Shown in pieces: positions 29,700-41,000 of a DNA stretch of 64,000 bases. The translations under genes and the position numbers were made by a program. The notes beneath the pieces are model-generated. The model did not search any database and had not been told where the DNA came from. It worked only from the letters and a program-made list of their open reading frames with translations. Position 1 is the stretch's first letter, and each line of letters begins with the position of its first letter. The DNA is from Erpobdella octoculata (taxonomy: Eukaryota; Annelida; Clitellata; Hirudinida; Erpobdellidae), in assembly GCA_963978895.1 (NCBI GenBank), contig OZ022245.1, positions 3,994,009 through 4,058,008 on the forward strand, written 5' to 3'.

Positions 29700-31230
29700 G
29701 GTAATCTCCTAGTATACTAGTAGCGTCCTGGACCCATACATACAGAATAGTATAAAGCATGAGCCTATCTTTTAAGATGGCTTGCAGTATGTAAGACATG
29801 GAGGTATTTTATTGTCTCCTATGTTAGTTCCAATTATTAAATTTAATTCTAAAATTTCTACATAAAGAAAAAATAGAATTAAAACTTGTCAAAAATCATG
29901 GCTGACTACAATACTCTACCAAATTGGTAAGGTGGAGAATAGCGTTCCGGTGTTTTCAATTATATTTTCATTATAATAATTATATATTTTTAATCACAAT
30001 TAATAATTCCATATTAATGATCCAAGCAGTTTATTAATTTTTTTTTAAATCTCTCGAAAAATTAATGAAATGCGCAAGAGAACCACAACAATAACTATTA
30101 ATAGCCAGTGATGGATAGTAACAAATTACAAGTAATGGAATTACGGATCAAGCGTTAAGATGGCGCGAGTCTGGACCAATAGGAGCAAAGTGTGTCACTG
30201 GATTCATGATCGCGTTCATTTTAACAACGCGCCATATCAGGGTAAACAAAGATGCCTCAGCCAGATGATGATTTTTTTAATATTTGTTACAGATACATTT
30301 AAGCAAACTAATGAAACTGCGGAAGTGGATATGTATCTTAGCGATACTTCTCGTGATATTGAATCATTACTCAAATTTCCATGTATCTTGAAATTGTTCA
30401 AAAGATATAATACTTCTCTTCCGTCAAGTGCTCCTGTTGAACGGCTGTTTAGCATGGCTGGTCAAATTTTGACTCCAAGAAGAAATCGTTTGACTGATAG
30501 TCATTTTCAACAACAACTGCTGCTCAGAGCTAATAAAGCTTTTTGTAGCTCAATCAAAGATCTTCACCATTTGACCCATTAATAATAGCGCAGTCAGACA
30601 GAAACTCTTTATTGCGTAGTCAAAAATAAAGTTAGTTGAAAAAAAAATAACAGTCACAAGATTAAATATTAATCATGCAGTCAAAACAACATTATTTGAC
30701 AGTTTATTTAAGTCGGAGCAGTTTTTCAGAGAAAGTTAAAACTGGATAGTTTTCAATTAGAGATACACAGAGTTTCACCAAAGATGTTGCCACCTGGATT
30801 GAGACTACTGAACTGAAATTCACTTAAATAAGTAATTAATTTCTTTACAAATATTTCATAAAACTAATAATTTCTTTTAGATTTTATTTTACTTCACCTT
30901 TAGTTAGTTTATTGCTAATGATATTATTTTTTTCTACTACATGACGGTTTTCTGTATTTAACTTCTTTTTAATCATCATTTTAAAAAAATAATTGGATCA
31001 GTCTATTGGTAATTTATTTCTATTTTTAATATTAATTTTATAATAAAAATATAATTAAAACACCGGAAATAATTTATAACGCTATTCTCCACCTTTACCC
31101 AAAATTTATTTTTAAATGTGTTTTTGTTTAAATTAGTCTTTTATTGTGTTTTACTTAGACTAAGGTCTTAGTTGAAATATCGGTTAATTCGCAACAAAAT
31201 TGACCCAGGACGCTATACCAGGAGATTACC
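29700..31230. mobile_element. Compound element with two nested inverted-repeat pairs and hAT remnant
   Basis: Outer pair: GGTAATCTCCTAGTATA (29700) and GGTAATCTCCTGGTATAGCG read from 31230 inwards. Inner pair: GGTAAGGTGGAGAATAGCG (about 29929) and GGTGGAGAATAGCG read from about 31095, extending some 60 bp. Both left ends are preceded by ATGGCTGACTACAATA. The interior holds the hAT transposase fragment at 30298-30582. No target duplication was found for either pair, so the superfamily rests on that fragment. Confidence 0.5.
30298..30582 (+). pseudogene. hAT transposase C-terminal fragment
   Basis: The frame ending at 30582 encodes EVDMYLSDTSRDIE, then SLPSSAPVERLFSMAG and PRRNRLTDSHFQQQLLLRAN. 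This is the conserved hAT C-terminal dimerisation region (consensus SxxxERxFSxxG ... RNRL). The DDE catalytic part and zinc finger are absent. Upstream, an acidic PQPDDDFF stretch lies in another frame near 30255, which suggests a frameshift. Non-functional. Confidence 0.75.
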
Positions 31231-32356
31231 TACCTGACTACAACTGTTTATGTAATTTACTAGCATTTTAAAATTTCAACTCTGCAATTTTCTTTCTTAA
31301 TTTGAAGCACCTTGCTATGGCTATGACAGAGGAAACAGTTCAACGCGTGCCAAAATTGCTAGCTGAATAAAAATAAAGTGCGTCACCCACAAACGAGCGC
31401 ATTGAGCGACTTCTAACTCAACAAATAAATTTCAATCGTTCATCAAAACCAAAAAAATATTACAATTTTCAATAACCTTCGACAAAAGTCCGTTCTTAGC
31501 AGAGGCGAGATCGACGAACAACGCCACGACGGATCGTCTCGTTAATAAAATCAACTAACAGGTCTGCTCTGATTGGTCGAAAAACTGCTAACGTTAGCAA
31601 AATTTGAAAAGAAAAAAAACCTGGTTTTCTACAACTTATCAGGTGGAAAGTAGTGGAAACTGATGTCAGATTACAATAATTAAGTTTTATACTTTTAAAG
31701 AGCAACTTGTCGAAAAAAAAATGTTTTTATTTTTCGTGCAGAATTATTTCAATAAGAATATTACGGCTGTTAAAGACTTTTCGTTCTTTTAATGTCATGC
31801 GATTTGTTTGGATTGTGACTTCCTGCGTTCTCAGGATTGTTTATTAAACGAATAAAATAATAAAAATACTAATAATATAATATTCATCCATTATTGACCA
31901 TTAATTATGATGACAGTTGGCGGGCTAAACAGAATCGTAACTCCTGGCGATGAATGTGTCGGCAAACAAAACAAAAAACACGTCGTTTAGCACTTTACAG
32001 TAGCCTACAGGCAGTAAAAGGTAGCTACATTGTTCAAATGCTTGACAGCAATTTGCTTAGGGTATACCGAACAGTTGTCATAACGTTCCTTCGTATTCTA
32101 CTTTTATTTAGTTTGTATTTATATGTTTTGAACTCATTTCATTTACAAAATTTGAATGAGAGAAGTTTTTATAGGTTTTGAATGAGGCCCGGGTTAACTA
32201 TTTTCCCAGGGCTCATGTTTTCGGCAGCCCTGCTTCTTTTACGTTTAAATTATATTCACTATCATATGCCCTTCCCCGACAACCTTATTTAATTAAGTTC
32301 TAATCCAGTACAAGCTTCAAAAATGACCCTATGAAGCTTTTTACAACGTTTTTATT
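31231..32356. other. Intergenic; no gene seen
   Basis: Mostly AT-rich, with no repeat array. Short frames near 31496-31705 and 31954-32181 are unsupported. Confidence 0.45.
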
Positions 32357-32620
32357 ATGTCAGTTTGTTGTCTGCTTGAGGATTTTTCTGTCCGCGAATT
32401 CCATACGATGGTGATTTTTAAACATTGCACCTGGCCGGTAGATCTTAGATCTGATAAAAACAAGTTTTTAGATTTTTATTTTAAGTCTTTAACTTTAGAT
32501 TGTCGATTGTATTCATTTTTATTTAATTCTTATTTTTTTTATTATTATTTAAATGTAAACCGCTGTGCGTCATTGTCAGGCTGGTTAATAAAGATTTACT
32601 TACTTACTTACTTACTAGAC
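32357..32620 (+). pseudogene. LINE 3' tail with (TTAC)n
   Basis: AATGTAAACCGCTGTGCG ... TGGTTAATAAAGATTTAC followed by (TTAC)n at about 32598-32618. This is a 3' end form typical of truncated non-LTR elements. Upstream codons (LTLDCRLYSFLFNSYFFYYY) may be ORF2 C-terminal relics. Confidence 0.4.
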
Positions 32621-32754
32621 CTGGCCTAGCGAAAAAAAATAAACAAGATATAAGATTTTAAATGCCACAAAGCGAAAAAAACTAAAAAACTCAAATGCTT
32701 ACAAAATTTCACCCATCAAAAACGAAAAAGTAGAAAATAATTTTTACATCATAA

Positions 32755-32975
32755 AAAATACATTTGTTAAAAAACAACGTTTTTCTTGCGCCTTAAAAAG
32801 TATAAAATAATTTTTCTATAATTCAAGTACAACAAAAAACGTTGCGGGCGCAAACATCAAAACTTTAGTAAAACAAATAGTTATACAAAATAATGCGCCC
32901 GCAACGTTTTTATAGGAGTATTATTTTATACTTTTAGGGCGCAAGAAAAACGTTGTTTTTTAAAATATGTATTTT
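32755..32975. mobile_element. MITE, about 220 bp, long terminal inverted repeats
   Basis: Outer arms of about 58 bp (AAAATACAT ... CAACGTTTTTCTTGCGCC, mirrored at 32915-32975). A second inner inverted pair (AAAAAACGTTGCGGGCGCA and its mirror at 32893-32911) sits inside, so the whole unit folds into a stem. No coding capacity; superfamily unassigned. Confidence 0.7.
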
Positions 32976-35914
32976 CTGTTGTGTCATCGACGTTAAGATA
33001 AGCAAAGAATTTGGCATATATGTCATTTTTGGATACAAATGAAAACACCTGTGCTTATTTACATTTATTTACAACTTATCTTAAGAAGACCGTAGTGTCA
33101 CATTTCCTTGATGTTTTAAGACGAAAGCTGAATTGTTTTTATATAAATGACTCCTGAATCTCTTCGGTCCTCGAGACCCCCAATTGGAGGGTTTGGGGGC
33201 CCTAAACACGGCCCTGCCTAAAAACATCATGTCTCGGTATAGTTATGGTCGCTTCCGTAGCACAGCGTCTATCAGCAAATTAGAAAAAGTCAAACCCGTG
33301 ACATCGTTATAAGCCTGTAGTGCTTGAAAAAAATAAAAAAAAGTTCAGCAAAGGACAACAAAAATGATAAATAGATTTTGGACATTGACTTACAAAAATA
33401 GATTGTACAAATGCGGCTTTATGCCTGGATCCAGTGTTTTAAAAAATCTTATGACAGGAACTCCCCCTCCCAAAGTTTCAAAGTCCCCCAAAAATGTAGA
33501 TATTTTTCAAAACCACGTTTAGGGTTTGAAACTGAGTAAAATCTTTAATTACAAAAACTGTATGTTAGAAAAAATTGTAACAAGTTTTCAATGGGCATGT
33601 TTTACAGAAAGATAGATATGAAATTCTTCACTCAAGGATTTGTTTATCACAAACGCACCCTTTAATATTGTGAATGGAAAATTAGCATCTGCTTCTATTC
33701 ACTTTTATTTTATCCACTGAATTAAACATTATCAATGACAGAAATACAAATTATAATATAAAATATAAATAAAATTATATGTTCTCTTTGCCAAAAATCT
33801 TTGCCACATAACTTAATTTGTGCCAGTGACAGAGATGAACTTTTTGAAAACCTGAATGGTCGATTTTGAAATAGGCTACTCATGACGTAACGTGAGCTTC
33901 GACCATCAGGGGTGAGCAGGTTAAATTTGCCGTTTAGTTGTTTACAGTTTACATTTTCCCGTACAAATTAACCAATCATTTACTTTAACTTATTAAATTA
34001 TTATAAATTATTTTACATATGCTCATGTATTTATTTTTATGTATTTTATGCTCTTTCTCTTTCCATTAGTAATAATAATTTATATTTGTTTATTGACATG
34101 GCTCCGTCAAACTGCATGGTCTAAAATAACGATTATTAAACAAACAAAAAAATAAAAATAAATTAATTAATGTTTATTTAAATTTAGTCCTATTTCAATG
34201 TTAAATAGTTTAGCGTTAGCTGAATGTTTGTAGCCTGACTAATATAAACTCAGTTTGTTATAAAAATGATCATTAATCAGAGGGTGGTGTAAAAGCCAAT
34301 AAAGTTTTTCTGCAAAAGAATATATGACTAGAGGTGGGGAGGGTAAACGCTAGCCAACTTTTCAAGTCAATGACTGAGAAAAGGTTAAATAATATGTTTT
34401 TAAACATATTTACTTTTTGTCGCATGCCCCAAAAAATTTTTTTTTCGACGCCCCTCCTTTAAAAATGTCCGCCGCTCCCTACGTTTTGCCACTGAAGACG
34501 CCACTTAAGAGGTTATGTTGACATCAAGAATCCTTGACCTTAACACTATAGATCAAATATGCAATACGTTTAGGAACTTAGACTTAGATATGCAAAAAAA
34601 TAATTTTTTGTTTTTGCAAATTAATTTTAAACTAAATAACCTGACTGTAGAGTGGGGAATATTTTAATCATTTTTAATACAATTCCAAAAACACAAGTCA
34701 AAGTCTGCCAACCAAAGTTTAATTATATTATTTTCTTGTGACAGATGGTGTGGTGTACTACCTTGAAAAAAAGTTGCTGACGGGGGGAGGGGGTAGAATT
34801 TTAGAATATTTAATTTTTTTCCATTAAGGTAATGACCGGTAAGTTTGGCTGATAACTGAACTTTTTCAATGTTTTTAGCTCCAAAATTCTCGAAAACGTC
34901 ACCTTGGGTAGATCGTGCACACCGCACCCTCATTCCATACACTACGCCACTAAGATGGTCTACTACATATATAAATGACCGGATGTAGTCGTAGCTCATT
35001 TTCAAAACAAATATAAAATGTAGTCAACTTTTCTTACACAGTGGTCGATGATTGGGGGAGTAGGTACAGGTAGTGAAATGCATAGATATGAAATGACATG
35101 AAACGAAAATTAAACGTGGCATTAGTCAATAGTTAGACTTTAAACCCACGTAGTAGTCATAGTTCATTTTGTAATATGTATTCAACTCAACAATGATCAA
35201 TGATCGTAAGAAAAAGTTACTTCATATTTAAAAACCGTGTTGGCTTTGCTACATACAAAGTTTTTTTTTTAAAATAAAAGTATTAATAGCACAAAAATAT
35301 CCCCATTGGTTAAGTTAAACATCCGGTGATCAGTCTTTTCTGCTAGCTCCCTTTTTGTTCTTTCTAGATGGGCAGCGCATTGATTAGTTTTTTAATTTTC
35401 ATAGCACCTTTTTTCACATGAACAGCCTTTTTTGTTGGCTACCTAACGTTTTTTAGCATTTCTCTTTTCCGCGTGAACAATCTGTTCTGTTAGACTTTTT
35501 CTTAAAAACTCTCTTGTTCTTCTATGTGCCCAGCCCAGCTTATAAATTTTTTTAGCATCTCATATTATCCGTCTTTATTTTTTTGTTAACTCTGTCTTTC
35601 CAACCAAATATTTCTATAATTTTCATATCAAAGAGGATAAAAGTTATCAAAAATTTACTATTTTACCTCCTCCTGTTATATACTACAATATCAGGTTAAG
35701 ATTTTCGAAAATTCTTAATTATAGCAGCAGAACCGACTAAGTTTTTTTGTGGTGAGATGGTGGCAGATGCATCTCTCATATTTCCCTAGATTCGTCCTTG
35801 AAAGCTTGTAGAATTTTATGAGTTTGTTTATTTGCAGTTCTTTTCAGTGGCTTCTATCCCCCCCAAGTGGCCGGGCTCAATTCCCCCCCTAAGTAGCTAA
35901 GCTTTCCCCCCTCC

Positions 35915-35918
<4 letters not shown>
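32976..35918. other. Intergenic, transposon debris; no gene seen
   Basis: AT-rich. Motifs such as CGACGCCCCTCC near 34447 look like old hAT ends. Frame 34664-35005 (minus) is unsupported. Confidence 0.4.

Positions 35919-36009
<91 letters not shown>
35919..36009. repeat. (AT)n microsatellite, about 91 bp
   Basis: Pure AT run. Confidence 0.95.
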
Positions 36010-36011
<2 letters not shown>

Positions 36012-36170
36012 ATGAAATATATATAGTTTGAGTTTTAACAAACTTTTTTGTTCTTTCTATACACATTTTCCTCAACAATTCATCTAATTTCGGTATAATA
36101 CCCAAACACAGAAAAAAAACACACGTTAATATTGAAAAAATCATTTAAAACTATAAATCCAAATCTAAAT

Positions 36171-36374
36171 TTATTTAATTAAAAGTTTCTGTAGCGGTTT
36201 TGATGTTGCAGCAAATCTATCAATGATTTTATCTACAGGAATGTTTTCCAAAATGTCTTTTTCTGAGGCAAGTATTAATAATGAAGAGAACCAATCATCC
36301 AACATTGAGGTCCTTAACCGGTTCTTAATGAGTCGAACCCTGCTCATCGCTCTCTCGGCACTAGCGCTTGTAAT
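36171..36374 (-). pseudogene. hAT (zinc-finger MYM/TTF-type) transposase C-terminus, interrupted
   Basis: The reverse strand reads ITSASAERAMSRVRLIKNRL, then RTSMLDDWFSSLLILASEKD and a 26-residue tail to TAA at 36171-36173. The SAERxxSxxRxIKxxLRxxM pattern is the hAT C-terminal signature of the group related to ZMYM/TTF-type proteins. Coding similarity stops abruptly at 36374, where the CAGGGGCGTAGC end of another element begins, so this transposase was broken by a second hAT-like insertion. No upstream part was recognised beyond 37245. Confidence 0.65.
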
Positions 36375-37245
36375 CAGGGGCGTAGCTAGGGGGGGGCAGG
36401 GGGCGAGATGCCCCGGGCGCCATCTTGGGGGGGCGCCGAAGAGGAAGATACAGTATATTCATGCTAGACTAACTCTCTCTCAAAGTTTGCGTAAGATGCA
36501 AGAAAAACAGTAGTTTCCTTCCTTGCATCAGGATATCGTCCACAGTCTAGTTGTATATCTGCTGCTTCATTCCATTTAGTTGTTCTGCACCATCAAACTT
36601 GTTAGGTTCTTAGGAAGGGAGAGAGCCATGTCACTCATGTGTTTCATTTCAAACCCACCAGCCACAATCTAGGCACAGATCTCCGGCTCAGGCAAGGTGG
36701 AACTTGGTGACCCCTTCATGCTCCAGTCACCAGTCATTTCATATCGTTGACGTAGAGCCAATGTTTTGAAAGCTGCTCTTGCTATCTAGAACGTCTGTGC
36801 CCTGTGCAGCACACCTCCTTTATGACATCAAGTTTATGACACAGCCTAAGGACCATATTTAATTTCATCAGTGTGTGCATTTATTGACATTTATTTATTA
36901 CATTTATTCTCACTGAGTTTTGTGGATTTTTAAAAAATTTATTTCTGTTCTTTACGGTATTTTAAATAAAATTTTTGCTTGCCGCATTTTTTTTCAAATA
37001 CTGATCGCGAAAAGATGGCGCCAAAACGCACGCATATAAACCTACACTTTTAGTTCTTAAGAGAACGGCAAAAGTAAACATCGAATCTTTTTCTCAACAA
37101 AAGTCAAATGATAAGAACAATAGGACACGTAACGTTTAACTTTAACTTTTTCATTGCAACGGGGGGGGGGGGGGCCCGGGGGCGCCAGGGGGGCGCAAAA
37201 TTTATAGTTTCGCCCCGGGCGCCAAAAACCCTCGCTACGCCTCTG
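36375..37245. mobile_element. Non-autonomous hAT-like element inserted in a hAT transposase
   Basis: Left end CAGGGGCGTAGCTAGG with GCCCCGGGCGCC, and right end GGCGCCAAAAACC ... GCTACGCCTCTG, which is inverted relative to the left. The ends are G/C-rich and the interior is AT-rich with no transposase. The flanking 8-mers do not match, so no target duplication is shown. Confidence 0.55.
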
Positions 37246-38076
37246 CCCCTAGCTGGCTACAGGAATGGCCTGATCTCAATCTTTTTACTGAGCTTGGTTC
37301 TTATTCGTGGAGCCGTCTTTATCTTCTTACTCTTGCAACTTTGGTGCCACAATCGATAATAATTGGTGCCACTAACTAACTCTTTTGTGAACCTTACGTA
37401 AGCTACATCTGTACATTAAGTTGCTTCCGTAGCACTGTAGCACAGGCTCAATGAAAGGAAAATTTTTGATTGGTCGGTTAAACAGTTTTACGTTTATAAA
37501 ATTGTAGGTTTGTGGTCGGTGAACATAATTCTTCACTTGCACATTTTACATCAATTCGCATTCACGTCACACATCTCTACGATAAGACCTTTATATAATT
37601 CTATAATCTAGTCTAGAAAGTGTCACTATTATAGTTGAGTCGTCGAGTGCTTAGCTGCTCTGCTTGTATGGTTTGATCGTAGTTCTAGCTAGAGGACTCT
37701 AAATAAATGCATAATGCATATGAGAAATTTTTTGCTTAGGAACAGATGTTATATATAAATTTTAGGCCTCTCTTCTATCGATTTTCACTGATCTGTCTTA
37801 ACTGTCTTACCAGCATGAACAAACAATTAACTCACTGAGTGATTTTGATGTTGAACTGAGTTTTAAATAAGATGATAATATTATTAACGTCTACCTGTTG
37901 ATTAAATTAGCAAGATAATAAAAATTCAATTGTTTGTCCTCGCACCGACATTATTGGCATTAATAAGCAGTTTTGTTTAGTTGGCCAGCAACTTCAACCT
38001 CGCCGTCGGTTTGGTAACCAGCAATCAGCAATACTTACTTGGGCGTACACCTGGGAGTGCCCAAATCGATATTGAA
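37246..38076. other. Upstream region of PLC-A; no other gene seen
   Basis: Probably contains the promoter and 5' UTR of PLC-A. No TATA box or other element could be assigned with confidence. Confidence 0.35.
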
Positions 38077-41000
38077 ATGGCAGAACACCCGATATTAGAT
38101 GCTGGTTAGATAATGCAAATAATTAACTATAACATATTTTTATTAAGTTTACAGTACAGATCTATGTCGAATTATTCACAATTATTGTTAGCTTATCTTA
38201 TGATGGATATTTAATTTTATTTCAAACTCTTAAGCTGGGCTTAAACCCTTAAACTTTTTCAAAATTAGATATAATGATTTTTTATATTTAAGGTCATTTT
38301 GAGCTCCTGACAAAAGGGATCTATTTAGATAGAATTAATTCTAGACTTTCAAAAGAATTATGCAAGTTTGAAGTGGATAAAGATGGCATCATTCTGATAT
38401 ACATAAAAGTTCCAAAGCTAAAGTGGACAACTTTAAAAAATGTTGAGAAGAAACAGAACAGTGAGTCTAAAATATATTTCTCAACTTTTATAAAAGAATT
38501 TCCACAGCTTCATATTCAGCATTACCATTTCTTTAATTAATAATCATGTTTTTTCATCTTTCAAAGTCCTCATATCAAGGATTATGGAAATCCGTAAAGG
38601 AGCTCAGAGTGACAGATTTCTAGAATATTTTAAGAAGAAGAAAGTAGCACCAATGGTATGATAAAGAGTCATTTTTTATTTAAAACCATGTATATATATA
38701 TATATATTATTTTAGAAGTTTAACTTTACTTTGCTAAATGTGAAACTGTCCCATGCATGAATAAAAGAGAAGGAAAAAAACTATTAGATGAAATTATGAT
38801 TTTTAACTGGAAATACCTTGATGTTTCTACCTGCTTTTCTTTCAGCCTTGAAATAACTAGTGTAGAAGTCTTTGAATCGTTTGAAGTAATTTTTTTATAC
38901 TTTGAATTCTGCAGGACGACCTGTGTATTTCCCTGGTTCTGAGAGATGCAAAGACACTCGACCTGAGAGCAAACACAAATGAGGTCAGGAATGCTTTTCA
39001 TGAGAGCCTTCAATATTTGTACAAAAAAAGATTTTCATACAATAACCATCAGCAAAGAATCATGTATCTTTTATATTGTACATTTTTAAAATCCCTCATA
39101 TTAACTTCACTCTCTCGCTCTTGCTTTCTTGTGGAGAAATCTTAGAAGTGAAATTTAACATACTTCCTATAACCCAATCAAGCTGAAACTTTACATTTAG
39201 ATTTGCTTTTCATGACTAAGTTTTGGAAATTTTCTAGAAAAATTATTATTTCAGTTTAAAAAAAAATTATTATGTTCTAGAACATATAGAAAATTGAAAA
39301 GATTAAAAAAAGCTGTATTTTTAATTATTGTTTTCATTGACAGATCTACAATTTATTTGTCTGCTAAACACTTTTTCATAAAGAAAAGTAATTAGAGAGT
39401 TTGAAAATGCTGCAATTAGTGCATATCCAACAATCTCTGGCAAGCAGTCATGATTTTTTTTGTTTCAGTAACATCTTTCATGAATTAGCATAAAAAGTAA
39501 GCCGCAAAGTCATTTTTTCTGAAAATATGTTTTATTAAAATGAAATGTTTTCAATCATCTGAGCTGCATAAAATTTCACACGCGTTGTTCCGGCCTTAAT
39601 GAAATATCAGAATGTACAAAGAAATCTTCATACAAGCAGACCATAACGGAGATTCTGTGCTGTGCCTCAAGGAAATCGTTAAGCTGCTGAGACAGTTCAA
39701 TTTGGAAGTTGATGAAAACAGAGCTCTTAATGTGGGTTAAGTTTTTGAGTTAATTTTATTTGTGTTCATGTCAAAAAAGTATGTTGTTACCTTTTTACAA
39801 CTTATTAAATAATAATCTGCATTTAGATTTAATTTAAAATGAGAAATTGTCATTACACATCGCATGTTAAGTTATTATTGTTGTTATGTGACCTGATGCG
39901 AAAGGTGTTGATCACATTTTTCGGGTTCCTCTAAGTTTTATAGTCTAATGTTGTTGTTGTTGTAGTAGCAGACGTTTGAATCCAGTTAACATACAGGGTA
40001 TGGAATTTGTTTAATAACATGTTTAAATTATTAAATCAAAACGTGCACAGCTTCCATTATCTGGAACATATTTCAGTATTATTATTTAAATTTTGGCTCA
40101 TTATTATTGCACAAAACTAGTAAATTTAAATTAAAACCACGGCAAGAGTAAAAGTGGCTTGAACATTGTTGAAGCCCACCATTTTATTACATTTTTGGTT
40201 GTCTTCATGTATCTAGCTAGCATTATAAAGTTATGAATAACTGTTTTTGTTTTTTATTTATTTATATTTTTCTTATGACATTTGTATATTACTAACTAAG
40301 AAAATTTCTTATTAATAAAGTGCATCTAAACAGATTAAAATTATAGTTTAATAAAAATTTCAGTTGGTTTTAAAGAGGGTTCTCTAAGTGAATTAAAAAA
40401 GTCTCTAAATGTGTTTTGTTATGTTATGAATAGTGTTTTCATTACAAATTTAAAAATAATTTATAATAATTAAATCAATTTGTTTTAAGAATTGTTGATA
40501 TATTTTTCAATTGTCTCTAATAAATTTAAGTTTTTGTTACAATAATTATAATAAACTTATTTTAACATTGAATATTATTTTGTAACTACCTCAAATTTAG
40601 TTCATCAAGCAGGAGGAGTTGAATATCGATGATTTTATTGAGCTAATAAAAAGACTTCAAACTAGAAAGCCAATCGTAAAGCTCTTTAACAAGTTGGTCG
40701 TTCTACTTAATTAATTTCTTAAGTCTTTCTATTATCAGCAGTATTTCAATCAATCGATCTTTTTAATCTGTTGCAATAAAAATTTTAGAATGCCAAGTAT
40801 TGCAATATCATATTTAAATGTGTGTTTTTGAAATTTTTACTAATCAATCATAATTATTACTTTACTAGAGATGGCCCATCAAAAATGACAGATTTAAAAA
40901 AAAATATTATTACATATCGCTTTGAAATTGCTGCCCCACTTTTTTTTTATCTTTAGGACTGGCCGTGTACAATTGCATAATAACTTTTATTACACACCTG

